Made by a program: the position numbers and the translations under genes. Of a stretch of 64,000 bases of DNA, positions 1 through 10,081 are shown in pieces. Within the stretch, counting starts at the first letter, position 1; the number at the start of each line of letters is the position of its first letter. The stretch comes from Ilex aquifolium (Eukaryota; Streptophyta; Magnoliopsida; Aquifoliales; Aquifoliaceae), in contig OX637395.1 in assembly GCA_951799425.1 (NCBI GenBank), positions 12,316,451-12,380,450 on the forward strand, in the 5' to 3' direction. Under the pieces are notes generated by a model. That model saw nothing but the letters and a program-made list of their open reading frames with translations. It did no database searches and was not told where the DNA came from.

Positions 1-2
1 AC

Positions 3-1190
3 CTAACAGATAATGAAGGACAGCAAATTGCAGAAAAAGCTCTTCAAAAACCAGTTATTGCAATATCAAATGCCAAAGGATCCATCTTCGAAGGTACTCA
101 ACCATTATTCAAGTGAAAAAGCACTAAAAGACACTGAACAAAAAATTGTTTTCATATAACAGGAGAATTTCGACTCAGTACGACATCAACCACGACAATT
201 GAAATTGATCCAAATTTGGAGAAGGCAAATCAAATGCAAGAATGGTATAAAGATCACAACAATTTATGCTATTAGTAAATTAAAAAATTTACAAAAAAAA
301 AACTTACTACGTCATATTAAATTCAATTTTCAAGTACACAACTTTTCTAGAGCATGAGAATGAACGACAATTTTCAACCCCGCCTAAGAGAACCCTAGAT
401 GCAGAACAAGTGACAATTGTTGACATCATGAAGTCTGCACAATCGACAATGGAGGTATGATTTAAATATAAATCAGCAATAGCACACTAGCAAACCATAT
501 CAGTATACACATCGATTTAACTGCATGTCATCTAATTTCACAGAAATCTTTTTGCTCTATAAAAGCAATGGTGCTGAATATTCAAAACAAAGATGAGCCT
601 TGGTATGATGCATGTAAAGAATGTCAAAGCAAAGTCTATGTTACAGAAAATGGAGCAAACTGCAAAAAATGCAACAAAACCAATGTTGAGCACACTCAGA
701 AGTAAGTAATACATATAATTCTTATTGGTTATCCCAGCATACGATCTATCATCATAAAATACATTTTTCAATTCTCCAATCTTGAGTTCGTAACTCACAT
801 CATAAAGCAGATATATGCTCAAGCTCATTGCAGCAGATGAAACAGAAAGCGCACTTGTTATTTTATTCGATGCAGCAGAAACTCTTATTGGATGTCCAGT
901 CTCGGATTTCATCGAATCAAAAAAGAAGGTACAAAAAATGAAACAAGGCAACACCCAATATAATTTACAAAAATTGCTGACTTTTTTAAATTATGTTGCA
1001 GAACAAAGTACATTGTAAGTTCAACCGGAAACTAATACTATGCAATGGACAATACTTCAAGTTCTTCATAAAGATGCGCAAACTAGATCCGAAAGACCGA
1101 GAAAAAGGACGCTTTGTGGTCCAGCAAGTAGAAAAATTGGAAGACCCTGAAACACCAAAAGAACCATCAACGAAAAGACAAAAAAAATGA
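3..1190 (+). CDS. Replication protein A 70-kDa (RPA1)-like subunit, C-terminal part
   Basis: This is a multi-exon gene entering from the left edge. Exons read as about 3-93, 163-about 255, 351-454, 544-701, 811-928 and 1002-1190 (TGA at 1188), mostly with GT-AG borders; the donor near 255 is unclear. The first exons carry the PVIAISNAKGS and RLSTT...ANQMQEWY segments typical of the end of DNA-binding domain B. Exon 544-701 holds a four-cysteine zinc ribbon (two C-x2-C pairs, CKEC and CKKC), the hallmark of domain C. A basic tail ends in KRQKK. The family binds single-stranded DNA in replication and repair; plant Helitrons carry RPA-like genes thought to help rolling-circle transposition. The visible reading frame is open with no stop, so it may be functional. 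It could instead be a captured or host RPA1 paralogue. Confidence 0.8.
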
Positions 1191-1781
1191 AGCATTCAAA
1201 TACATGAAGATTATGGATTAAGTTTATTTAGTTTTGATAAACATCAAGTTTCTTGCTAAACTTTTTATATTGGCTTTCATGATCTATACTTCGTTCTCCT
1301 TTTTCTTTGTGGTAACATCAAACACAGGTAAATGTTTGTGAACTTTATATTGTGTTTTCTTATTGACGCAAGTAGGTAAATGGTAAATGTTACTTTTTGG
1401 GTTTTCAACTTTAATTCATGCATTTGTTGTGATTCTACTAGATTGCCATGCGAGAACCCATTATTCATATACTTGGTTAATATTTGTGTGATTAATATTG
1501 TTCTGATTTTACCAGGTACGTTTCCATAAGTGATAGATTTTTCCTTTATGCAATAACTTCTAACTTAGAATGCAATGGATTACAACTCTTCCATAATATC
1601 CCATCTCCATTAAAGAGTTTATATACTACATAGAATTGATAATGCTACTTTCAAAGGAGATACGTTTCTGGTAGTTGTATAATAAGTACACATTATATAA
1701 AGTCATGAACCTATTGATACTTTCAAAAATAGGTAATTCTTTATTCTCCTCCTCTTGGTTGTTTTGTTGGGCTTTCGACAG

Positions 1782-2127
1782 AAGAATTTGTTTCCCCCAA
1801 TGATTTGGTTGTACCACTACCTGATAGGATTCAAGCCATACCAGATGGGACTGCAGATGCACCTAAACAAACTGGAGGCTGGATAGCTTCAGCTTCTCGT
1901 ACGGAAATCAAGTTCGATTCAGGTGATTGGTTCACTTGGTTCATTGATAGAAATTTTTACTTTCTTTGCGATCGTTTATTTCTGGTAAGCTTCACCTATT
2001 TTGTTGTTCACCATGGGTCTCCCTTGTATCATAGATGGACGGTTTGATGGTCAATATTTCCAGCAAACCGAAGAGTCAAGTCAATTTAGGCAAGAGTATG
2101 ACATGCAGAAAATGAAACAGCATATAG
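1782..2127 (+). pseudogene. Two exon-like fragments of unrecognised genes inside the Helitron
   Basis: Segment 1782-1922 is preceded by a pyrimidine-rich tract and AG and followed by GT. It is open in one frame (EFVSPNDLVVPLPDRI...TGGWIASASRTEIKFDSG). Segment 2035-2127 is also flanked by AG and GT and is open (DGRFDGQYFQQTEESSQF...). Both look like exons by composition and splice borders, in the same strand as the neighbouring captured fragments. I do not recognise either product and they may come from different donor genes. No function is proposed. Confidence 0.4.
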
Positions 2128-2229
2128 GTATCTGTTCACTTATGTGTACACATATACTGGATTGTCATGGTTTTTGGCCCCGGTTTTGGCGTTTGATTTT
2201 GATTAGTGGAATCCTTAACAATTTCTAAG

Positions 2230-2833
2230 GATTTTATGGTTGGAAAACTTGCTCTTATTCCTAACGAATATCCAACTTTCAATGATTGGGAGGTTCATCT
2301 GGGAACCATATATCTTGAGGTTTCACAATTGCATTTGAGATTAATTTGCAGAAATTCCTTGATTTCAATGATGTTACTATAAAAAATATGTAACCATATA
2401 TATTCGTGATGATACTGATGAACATGTACCAATGACACTCTTTACTTTCAAGTTAAGCTTAAAAGATTTAAATTCTTAAAGATGAGGGGTGTTGATGGAG
2501 GACCTTTGAGGAGTTTATGTGCACTGCCTGCATTTTGGGTGTGTGGCCTCTTTAATTTATGTAACACACTTCTTTAATGTCTTAATTATTGGAACATTTT
2601 TTTGATCTTTTGCAAATATTTGTATTTTTCAGGCTGTTATACCAACGCAACCACCGTTGTTGTTTAGTTTGTGTTAAACACTATTATCAATGCTTAGCTC
2701 CTTCCTGTGAATTAGTTCACTATGATGTTAAAAATTTCAGGTGGGTCTATTATAAGATGAGATTTTCTTGCAAAATGTTCTGGACATGACAGCTGATTAG
2801 ACCTCGGAAGAAGGAGAGCTGTTGAGGATTAAG
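2230..2833 (+). pseudogene. Glutamate-cysteine ligase (GSH1-type) captured fragment, broken
   Basis: Three exon pieces match the C-terminal half of plant plastid glutamate-cysteine ligase, the first enzyme of glutathione synthesis. Exon 2230-2319 reads [11 protein letters not shown]...[11 protein letters not shown]. Exon about 2452-2538 carries [19 protein letters not shown], with local frame damage before it. Exon 2741-2833 reads VGLL-DEI...LQNVLDMTAD-TSEE. Exons join at AG/GT borders at positions expected for the plant gene. Two in-frame stops lie in the last exon (TAA at 2753, and TAG at 2798 where the family has Trp). Upstream catalytic parts and the C-terminus are absent, so no enzyme can be made. 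The fragment lies in the same orientation as the other captured pieces. The family call is from recognised motifs and is confident; the donor locus is unknown. Confidence 0.82.
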
Positions 2834-3877
2834 GTAATCTACCCAAATTACGACGGGTCCTTCGAAGGCCGATACACTTAATTATACTTATTACTGTTTA
2901 AGTTCATCAAGGAAACTATTTTAAAAGAAGTCTAATAATGAGAAAAAAAAAAGACTACACTATCCTTCAAAGCAATACTCTAGCTGTTTATCTGGATTAG
3001 GAAACACATAATCCCATCTTTTTTATTCACGGCAAAATAAATATTCCCATGAACGCACTCAATCATTTAACGTTAATCCATAACTATTGGGTATGTGTGT
3101 GTGTGTGTATGAGAGAGAGAGAGAGTTTTATTTTTTTTTTTTTGCTATGACTTCTATTCGGTCATGCACAATTCTCACTGGTTTTACTATGTTTTCATTG
3201 TTGTTCATCTAAAAAGTATTGTATTTGGAATTGGGTGTTTATTCCAAAAAAATAAAAGAATTGGTTGTTTGAAATTATAGGATTTTAGATTAAGAAGATG
3301 TACAATTCGGGCTGAGGGCCATACATTCTAATTGAATGGGATGTGGGCAGCTACGGAAATTGCTTAGTCCACTGAGAATAGTTGAAGTATGATTTGGTTC
3401 ATAGTTGATACATAGAGTTTGATGGTCTACGATTTTAGGTATTAGACTTCGCTTTTATTTATTGTTGGTTTTCATGTATATTCATTGTTCATGTCAAAAA
3501 ATGTCTATATGAATGTTGTTATGCAAGTTATGGCAATTTGGTGTTTCTTTCTCCGGTGCAGTCAACTCCACTGCACTAAAGACCCGAGTCGACAAGCATT
3601 TTAGCACTTTCAACTGTCTCTTTGTACATGATTATGCAAATATGGATAGTATTTTGCAACATATTGTTTATGGTGTAGAAAATTGACTCACTTTTAAACT
3701 CACATGACAACTGAGTTGTCCATATCATGCCTTTCTTAATTCTTAATGGTTCTATTGTTGCTTGCCACATCTGGGTGTTTAAATTGAGTGCATTCTATGA
3801 ATCTGTATTGCATTATTTGTACGTACAAAAAGTAAGTGAGAATACATGATTTTTTGTGTTTTTTTTTTTTTTTGCAG

Positions 3878-4021
3878 GTTATGCTAGACACTGTTGGTCC
3901 TCAGTTGCAGGTTGTTAATAAAAACGAGACAATTATTTCACTTGAGGCAGACAGTACTGTTGATCAGGGCCAGGAAGCCTCTTCCGAAGTATTGCCAATT
4001 AACTTTGCTGGACTATCTAAG
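3878..4021 (+). pseudogene. Cytosolic pyruvate kinase, single captured exon
   Basis: A single 48-codon open exon follows a long T-rich tract with AG and ends at a GT donor. It reads [15 protein letters not shown], then ISLEAD, then [20 protein letters not shown], which is the segment of plant cytosolic pyruvate kinase leading into its B domain. Family members normally carry a few more residues between the LEAD and DQ motifs, so a small in-frame deletion is likely. No other pyruvate kinase exon is visible nearby, so this is a captured fragment rather than a gene. It may still be spliced into chimeric Helitron transcripts because its frame and splice sites are intact. Confidence 0.8.
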
Positions 4022-4536
4022 GTTTGAAGTTTGAACACTTCCATTTCCTCATGGATATGTTAGAATTGTTTTCGTTTGCTTCATTGGATTACTGAGATGC
4101 ATTATTAATGGTATATTTAGCTCATCCCATGTTCTTAATGTATAATTGTTTGCATGAAAAAAATGAGGGAACTTGATCTGCACTCCCACTAATTTTATGC
4201 ACTTGGCTAGGATTGCCAGAACCATTCCTTAAATATGCTCTGAAATGCTATGGACATAAAAATAGATTGTGATCTGAATTCTTACAATCACTTTTAACAT
4301 CATGTTTCAGTTAGCTGGTGTTGCAAGTGGACACATTGTGAAACGAACATATTCTCACTGTCTAAAATGAATATGTACCTATAACCTTTCCATGTGCTCA
4401 TTTAATACCATGCTTTCTTTTGTCATGCAAATTAATAATACTGTCAAATTAATTCCTCTGTTCAGTTTTTTTTAATTCTACTTGTAAATTCAATAATAAA
4501 AATAAGGGCCCTAATCTGTTAATATTTCTTCACCAG

Positions 4537-4921
4537 GAACCGTCTGCGAGATGGTGTGCTTGTTGGGACAAGGGTAGATGATCTTATTGTTTTTAATGGT
4601 GTTCAGTCTCTCTTGAAGAAAGGTTACAGAAAAATCACACCACTTTTTAATGCCTTATGCTATAAAAAACATGGGTTTTGCCTTGAAATTGATTTTTGTT
4701 TTCTGGGACCAAACTATTCAATTTCACCTGCTTCTGCTACATTCAAATATTGCTTCTATGTTGTAGCCGATCACATCCATCGAGGTGATACTGATATGAT
4801 GATCACTTGTGGAATTGAAGCTGTCCTAATTGTTATTGGATTGGAAGTTTTGTTGACTCTATTGAATCTCAGGGAGTTGAATATTTTGCTATTGGTATTA
4901 ATGTTACCTCTCAACAATTAA
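4537..4921 (+). pseudogene. 3-oxoacyl-ACP synthase I (KAS I), captured fragment with lost active-site Cys
   Basis: After an AG acceptor the frame reads GVLVGT, ...VQSLLKKGYRKI, then LGPNYSISPASATFKYCFY, then ADHIHRGDTDMM, and GIEAVLIVIGL. This is the catalytic core of plastid KAS I, the condensing enzyme of fatty-acid elongation. In the family the nucleophile Cys lies in a TACAT motif; here that position is Ser (PASAT), so the piece could not condense acyl chains even if translated. After about residue 105 the match fades into unrelated sequence and a stop at 4919. Flanking exons are missing. It is the last captured piece before the Helitron 3' hairpin. Confidence 0.8.
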
Positions 4922-4990
4922 GCGTCTAAAGAGTCCAATGTTCAAACAAGTTTACAGAAATCACTACTATGAAAGACACTCAAAATGGTC

Positions 4991-5020
4991 CACGTGCAAC
5001 GCACGTGTGCACCAACTAGT
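4991..5020 (+). other. Helitron 3' terminus: hairpin plus CTAG-T
   Basis: CACGTGC (4991-4997), loop AAC, GCACGTG (5001-5007), spacer of 8 nt, CTAG (5016-5019) and host T. The stem is perfect and lies at the expected distance from the end. Confidence 0.85.
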
Positions 5021-5528
5021 CAGTTAAAAAAGAAGGGAGAATAGGCATGAAATGGTTTAACTTCTTTTGATAACTGATGTCCTGAATATTTAGAGGCAGA
5101 GAGCATTAATGAAGGAACTGAAGAGATTTCTGGGTCAATTAAAAAAATGGGTAGTGTACTATACTTAGATGACATGCAAAGTGTGTTAGTGAATCACATG
5201 TGGTTTAAATACAACTATTAATATTACTTAAATTAGATACAAAGAAAGAGAAAGAATGAAGTGAGGAAATAGGCTTCAGAAAACTAATGGTATGTCAAAA
5301 GTCACATGCAATTGACCTTAAGTTTTAATTGTCATGCTTTCTCTAATTAGATAAAGTCATGTAATTTACTCGAAAACTTATATTTCAACTCTGGTCAATT
5401 TGTGTATATAGAAATATTTCTCTCTCCATTCCCATGATACAAAAGAAGACCGGTCCATTGAAATTAAAATCAATAGATTAATTATTATGCAGATAACAAA
5501 TTATTTATTTCAGTTAACTGATGATATC
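5021..5528. other. AT-rich spacer between Helitron and LTR element
   Basis: I see no coding sequence or repeat structure here. The last 5 bases (ATATC, 5524-5528) are the left target duplication of the adjacent LTR retrotransposon. The sequence resumes at 11794, so 5021-5528 and 11794-12995 were contiguous before that insertion. Confidence 0.6.
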
Positions 5529-6503
5529 TGACGAGCCCGAAATTGACTGGGCCAAGCCCAACTTGAACGGACCAAGAAAACCCAAAGAAAATCCCGGAGT
5601 TGAATAGCCCAAGTTACAGAGGGCATAAAGGGAAACCAAAAGTACGGTTGCCAATAGATACGGAGCACAAAATCCAAGCCCATGGACCAAGGGGTGACCA
5701 CCCATGAGAGAGGCACCTTGGCCACGCCCAAGGGGGCGCCGCCTAGAGGTTGGCCACGCCCAAGGGGGCGCCTAGGAGGCTGGCCACGCCCAAGTGGGCG
5801 CCTGCCCAGTCCTGGCCTCCTCCTCCTTCCTGCCTTGGTCTCCTCCTCCCTTGCCTCCTGATTCCAATGAAGCCTCTTACGACTCAAGCCTAGCTCCCTC
5901 CAACTCAAGCCTGGTCCATCTCAGGACCACCTCCAAATCAAGTTTAGTCCATCTCAACACCACCTCCAAATCAAGCTTAGTCCATCTCAGCACCACCTCC
6001 GATGGAATAGGGGCACGAGGGAGAAAATGTCGGGATACGCACCGGAGATCAAATCCTACCATACTTGTACTTACCAAAGTAGTGGAATCCTACCATAACT
6101 ACACTTACCAAAATAGTGGTGACCGCCTCAACTCACCGCCTTAGTAAACCTATATAATGTAAGCTCTCTCCACTTGGAGAGGCATCTCATGATCTCATGA
6201 TCTCATAACCTACACACACCACACCTCTTACACCTCTACACCTCTACACATTACTCTCTCTCTCTCTCTCTCCCTCTCTCTCTCAAAGCTCTGTAACTCT
6301 CCGGAGTACCCTTATTTATCAATAAAGAACACCGGCCATCGCTGCCATTCCAGAGAGTGGACGTAGGTCATCCGAGACCGAACCACTATAAATCCCTGTG
6401 TTAATTCTCTGTTTATGGTTTTGATTCATTGATTGCTCATTAATTGTATCGTAACTCATACTTGACTGTTGATCTTGCACAAAGACAATTTTGTGCATCA
6501 TCA
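5529..6503 (+). repeat. 5' LTR of TR-GAG element
   Basis: It begins TGACGAG and ends CATCATCA. A TATATAA box at 6151-6157 and AATAAA at 6321-6326 mark a likely promoter and poly(A) signal. Inside are three copies of a GGCCACGCCCAAG-type unit (about 5731-5804), three copies of a 33-bp unit (about 5912-5999), and a CT microsatellite near 6255. Confidence 0.92.
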
Positions 6504-6506
6504 GTT

Positions 6507-6524
6507 TGGCGCCGTCTGTGGGAA
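6507..6524 (+). other. Primer binding site of the TR-GAG element
   Basis: TGGCGCCGTCTGTGGGAA begins 3 bases after the LTR end, the place and form of a tRNA primer site in Tat/Ogre-like gypsy elements. I have not assigned the tRNA. Confidence 0.75.
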
Positions 6525-6567
6525 ACGACTAAGTTTCTATTACTTAACCTCTTCACTCATTGAATCC

Positions 6568-8148
6568 ATGGCAATTACTACTAGATCAATGTCTCAACAA
6601 CCCGGGGACAACAACCCGGTTCACCAGGAGGAGGCTCCACCACCCCTCGCGCCCTCAGGACCTTCTGCCACGGCAACTCCCGCCGTCGGACAGCAACAAC
6701 TCTTGCAGACAATGCAGCTGCTGGTAGAGCAGAACCAACAGATCATCCAGTTAATGCTCAACCAAGGAGGCGTTGCCCCTCACCCTGCAGGAGGAGCACC
6801 CTTCCCTCCAATGGCCGAAGACCAGCAACCCCTCCTTTCTGGGCATCAGGTAGTCCCTCGCCAGGAGGGCCTTCGCCAGAATGCCCCGAGGCCATACCAA
6901 GGCGCACCTCGCCCAGTAGCCCTGCCTCAGCGCGCAGGGAGTTCACGTGTACCCCTTCCACACGTACCTGCGCAGGAGCACGAAGACGGAGAAAACCAAT
7001 ATGGAGACCACGAAAGCCAGTACCACCATCCGGCTGAAGAGGTCCCTAACCATTGGGATGAAAAGATTGAGGAGGTGCAAAACCAACTTGGCGATGCCCT
7101 CAACGCCATTAAGGCACATGCGCCCGAAACGGTGGACTACCTGGTAAGACGTACCGACTCACCTTTTGTTGCTGATATAGTAAATTACCCTCTGCCCTCG
7201 AAGTTCAAGATGCCCACCATCGAGATCTTCGATGGCACCAAAGACCCTCTAGACCACTTGGACACCTACAAGTCCCTCATGCAACTCCACAACGTGCCTG
7301 AGGAGATCATGTGCAGAGCTTTTCCTACCACCCTGAAGGGGTCTGCTCGCCAGTGGTTCTCCAAGATGAAGCCCTCCTTCATCCATTCTTTCGCAGAGCT
7401 CAGTAGGTCTTTCGTCTCCCACTTCATTGGGGGACGTCGCCATCAGAAGCCAGTGACCCACCTACTCACCATCAAGCATGACATGGACGAAAGCCTCAGA
7501 AGCTACCTTGCCCGTTTCAACGATGAGGTCCTCCAGGTTGAGGAGCCAGATGATAAGGTAGCCTTAGCTGCCTTTATCGCCGGCCTCCGCACCTCCAACT
7601 TCATGTTCTCTGTCTTCAAGAAACCACCCTCCAGCATGCCCGAGCTGCTGACCAGAGCACAGAAGTATGTGAATGCCGAGAACGTCACCAAGGCCCGTCG
7701 AGGTGAATCCTCCCGAGGAGGGGAGAAAAGGAAGGACACCCACGAAGACAAGTGGGAGGTAGAGAACAAAAGAAACAGGACAGAGAGAATCTCTATCAAG
7801 GACCGCCTTGGTCCCCCACCTCTGAGAGAGCGACAACCATTCACGCCACTCAACGCCTCAGTGGAGCACATCCTATTTCAGATACAGGATGACCCCACGC
7901 TCCGCTGGCCCGAAAAGATGAAGACCGCCCCGAACCGGAGGAGTCCGAACAAGTACTGTCGCTTCCACCGCGACCACGGCCATGATACTGACGACTGCTT
8001 TGATCTTAAAAGGCAGATCGATGAGCTTATACAACGTGGCCACGTGAGGCAGTACGTTGCTGGCAGAGGACAAGCCCCCCTACTTGGTCGGGACCAGGAT
8101 GGCAGAGAACGTCAACAACCCCTCGGAGAAATCCAGATGATCGCCTAA
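6568..8148 (+). CDS. Gag polyprotein of LTR retrotransposon (Ty3/gypsy, Tat-like)
   Basis: The protein has 526 residues from the ATG at 6568. The frame stays open upstream into the LTR (from 6469), but 6568 is the first ATG after the primer site and is preferred. The N-terminus is Pro/Gln-rich and disordered. A retrotransposon gag domain follows at about residues 190-370, with signatures such as FDGTKDPLDHL, GSARQWF and SYLARF. Near residue 450 is the YCRFHRDHGHDTDDC segment seen in Tat-lineage Gag proteins, then LKRQIDELI. Gag should assemble cytoplasmic particles that package element RNA. The ORF is intact and ends in a normal stop with no pol behind it. This makes the element a gag-only parasite that needs pol in trans. 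The codons are GC-richer than the flanking AT-rich DNA. Confidence 0.92.
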   Translation: MAITTRSMSQQPGDNNPVHQEEAPPPLAPSGPSATATPAVGQQQLLQTMQLLVEQNQQIIQLMLNQGGVAPHPAGGAPFPPMAEDQQPLLSGHQVVPRQEGLRQNAPRPYQGAPRPVALPQRAGSSRVPLPHVPAQEHEDGENQYGDHESQYHHPAEEVPNHWDEKIEEVQNQLGDALNAIKAHAPETVDYLVRRTDSPFVADIVNYPLPSKFKMPTIEIFDGTKDPLDHLDTYKSLMQLHNVPEEIMCRAFPTTLKGSARQWFSKMKPSFIHSFAELSRSFVSHFIGGRRHQKPVTHLLTIKHDMDESLRSYLARFNDEVLQVEEPDDKVALAAFIAGLRTSNFMFSVFKKPPSSMPELLTRAQKYVNAENVTKARRGESSRGGEKRKDTHEDKWEVENKRNRTERISIKDRLGPPPLRERQPFTPLNASVEHILFQIQDDPTLRWPEKMKTAPNRRSPNKYCRFHRDHGHDTDDCFDLKRQIDELIQRGHVRQYVAGRGQAPLLGRDQDGRERQQPLGEIQMIA

Positions 8149-8409
8149 GGGCGAGGAGGAGGTGACTCCAACTCCACCAGGAAAATCTCGGCCCACCTAT
8201 GGGACACCAAGCACCTGAAGATTTTATCTATCCTTTATTAGTTGATTTATTTTGTTATTTGTTATTTTATGAAATAACTTTCTGCGAAGATTATTGTGTC
8301 CAGAATTGTTGTGCTTTCCTAAAATTTACAAACAGCTTACAAAAGTCTGAATATGATCTAACAACAAGGTAGACAAAAGGTGACCATCGCCAGACGCCCT
8401 CAGCAGTAA

Positions 8410-8630
8410 ATGCCGACGAGGGGTCTCGCCCTCTCGACCTTGGGCACCCTCCATGATGCCAACGAGGGGTCTTAGAGGCGCCCCCCATGATGCCAACAAG
8501 GGGTCTCACCCTCTCCACCTTGGGTGCCCCCATGATGCCGACGAAGGGTCTCGTTCTCTCCACCTTGGGCGACCCCAAGGTGCCAATGAGGGGTCTCGCC
8601 CCCTCTCACTAGGCACTCAGCAGCAGGCGC
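8410..8630 (+). repeat. Tandem repeat, about 45-bp unit, five degenerate copies
   Basis: Copies start near 8410, 8456, 8490, 8535 and 8580, each with a TGCC-ACGAGGGGTCT core and a CACCTTGGG tail. One copy is about 11 bp short. The following 80 bp continue as short AGGCGCCCAGCAG-like units. It lies in the non-coding interior of the TR-GAG element. Confidence 0.75.
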
Positions 8631-8848
8631 CCAATCTCAGGCGTCCAGCAGCAGGCGCCCTGCCTCAGGTGCCTAATCTCAGGCGCCCAGCAGCAGCAGG
8701 GGCCCACCAGGCACCCAGCTCCTTAGCATCATCTCTCATCTCCTCCATCTCTATGGAGTGAGCCTCTAGCCTAGTAGCTCTCTCAAGTGCTACTCAAAGG
8801 TCAGTCTCAAGTTGAGCAGCCCTTTCATGCGCTAGCCTCAACTTCTCA

Positions 8849-8950
8849 GCGGCATCCTCTCGTGCCTGCCGCTCGAGCCTTAACAGTTTCACGGCATCCT
8901 CTCGTGCCTGCCGTGCAAGCTACGCGGCATCCTCTCGCGCCTGCCGCACA
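8849..8950 (+). repeat. Three copies of a CGGCATCCTCTCG unit
   Basis: CGGCATCCTCTCGYGCCTGCCG recurs starting near 8850, 8892 and 8925 with spacers of uneven length. It is non-coding interior of the TR-GAG element. Confidence 0.7.
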
Positions 8951-9128
8951 AACCATTAATTGCTCTTCAGCAGCCTCATGTGTTCGCCTCTCCGTTGCCT
9001 GGCCATCAATTACCTCCCTGATCTTCAACGTATCTGTAAACAAGCAGGGCAAAACAACAGCCACCTATAGGCATTCAAAGCCAAAAATATAAAGGAAGAA
9101 AGCCAAAGAGGAGTGCGGGACACACCTT

Positions 9129-9482
9129 GTAAGCCTCTGCTACGACAGCCATCTCCCGAGACTATACGTAGCTCGGCCTCTATGACTCTGCTCTCGTGCA
9201 CGTAGTCACCAAGTAAGCCTCTGCTACGGCAGCCATCTCCCGAGACTATACGTAGCTCGGCCCCTATGACTCTGCTCTCGTGCACGTAGTCACCAAGTAA
9301 ACCTCTGCTATGGCAGCTATCACCCGAGACTATACGTAGCTCGGCCTATGACTCTGCTCTCGCGCAAGTAGTCACCTAGTAAGCCTCTGCCACGGCAGCC
9401 ATCTCCCGAGACTATACGTAGCTCGGCCTATATAGTCTGCCATGACAGCCATCCTCCGAGACTAAAAGTAGCTCGGCCTCAG
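9129..9482 (+). repeat. 84-bp tandem repeat, about 4.3 copies
   Basis: GTAAGCCTCTGCTACG units begin at 9129, 9213, 9297 and 9379 (periods 84, 84 and 82), with a shorter diverged fifth copy from about 9430. Each unit holds CCCGAGACTATACGTAGCTC, which contains the short palindrome-like ACTATACGTAG. The array is not coding. Confidence 0.88.
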
Positions 9483-10081
9483 CTCATGCGGCCCTCCTAC
9501 GGGACATCTACAATGACTTTGCTTTCATGCAAACAGCCTGCCTCTCTCTCCAAGTAATCATGTTAAATATTTGAATATTGGGATAACATTGTTTTTGTCA
9601 GGCACACTTTTGAAGCTCAGGCTGCAGTTCCCGTAGCAAGATCGCATTGGAGTCTCAACTCCTACAGTAGTACAATAATTAGCTCTGGTACACACATGAG
9701 CCACAGTCTGGGAAAGAGTGGGGGTACCACCGGATCCTATCTCCCGGGAAGCAACCCAGCAATCGGACCCTAACCAAGAAGCATTGGAGGCATAAAACCA
9801 TGGTCTCTTGAAAAGAGGGAAAAACTCTACTCTAAAAAGCAAAGGGAGCCTCCACTGTTGCCCATGCATGCCAGACAGCACCAACCAGTGCCCAATCTCC
9901 TCCTGGCGCCGCCCAGTTCTCCCTCTCGCCCAAAGGAGGCGCCCAAAGTCCCTTGCAATGGTCCTTCCTCGCCTGTCAAGCTAGCGTCGCCCACCAAGCC
10001 TCCCTTTACATTTGGTGCCATACCGGGGTCTGCAGCAAAGAAGGCGATGACGTCGCCCACACTGCCCAGGGAGTCCAAGCC

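Larger units (their letters stand above)
1..5019 (+). mobile_element. Helitron, 3' portion with captured gene fragments (5' end outside window)
   Basis: The right end has the standard Helitron 3' signature: a perfect 7-bp stem with a 3-nt loop (4991-5007), an 8-nt spacer, then CTAG at 5016-5019 followed by host T at 5020. To its left, all on the same strand, lie an RPA70-like gene (plant Helitrons are known to carry RPA-like genes) and fragments of at least three unrelated nuclear genes that still have their introns. This is the usual result of genomic DNA capture by Helitrons. The Rep/helicase gene and the TC 5' end are not in the window, so I cannot say whether the element is autonomous or whether everything from position 1 belongs to one element. 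The 3' end is confident; the membership of the leftmost 1.2 kb is inferred. Confidence 0.72.

Noticed and set aside
5510-6144. Open frames repeated at 10793-11435
   Set aside because: They lie in the LTRs and are duplicated with them; no protein motif.
9129-9482. CRISPR-like regular repeats
   Set aside because: Whole 84-bp units are repeated with no unique spacers, inside a plant retrotransposon.
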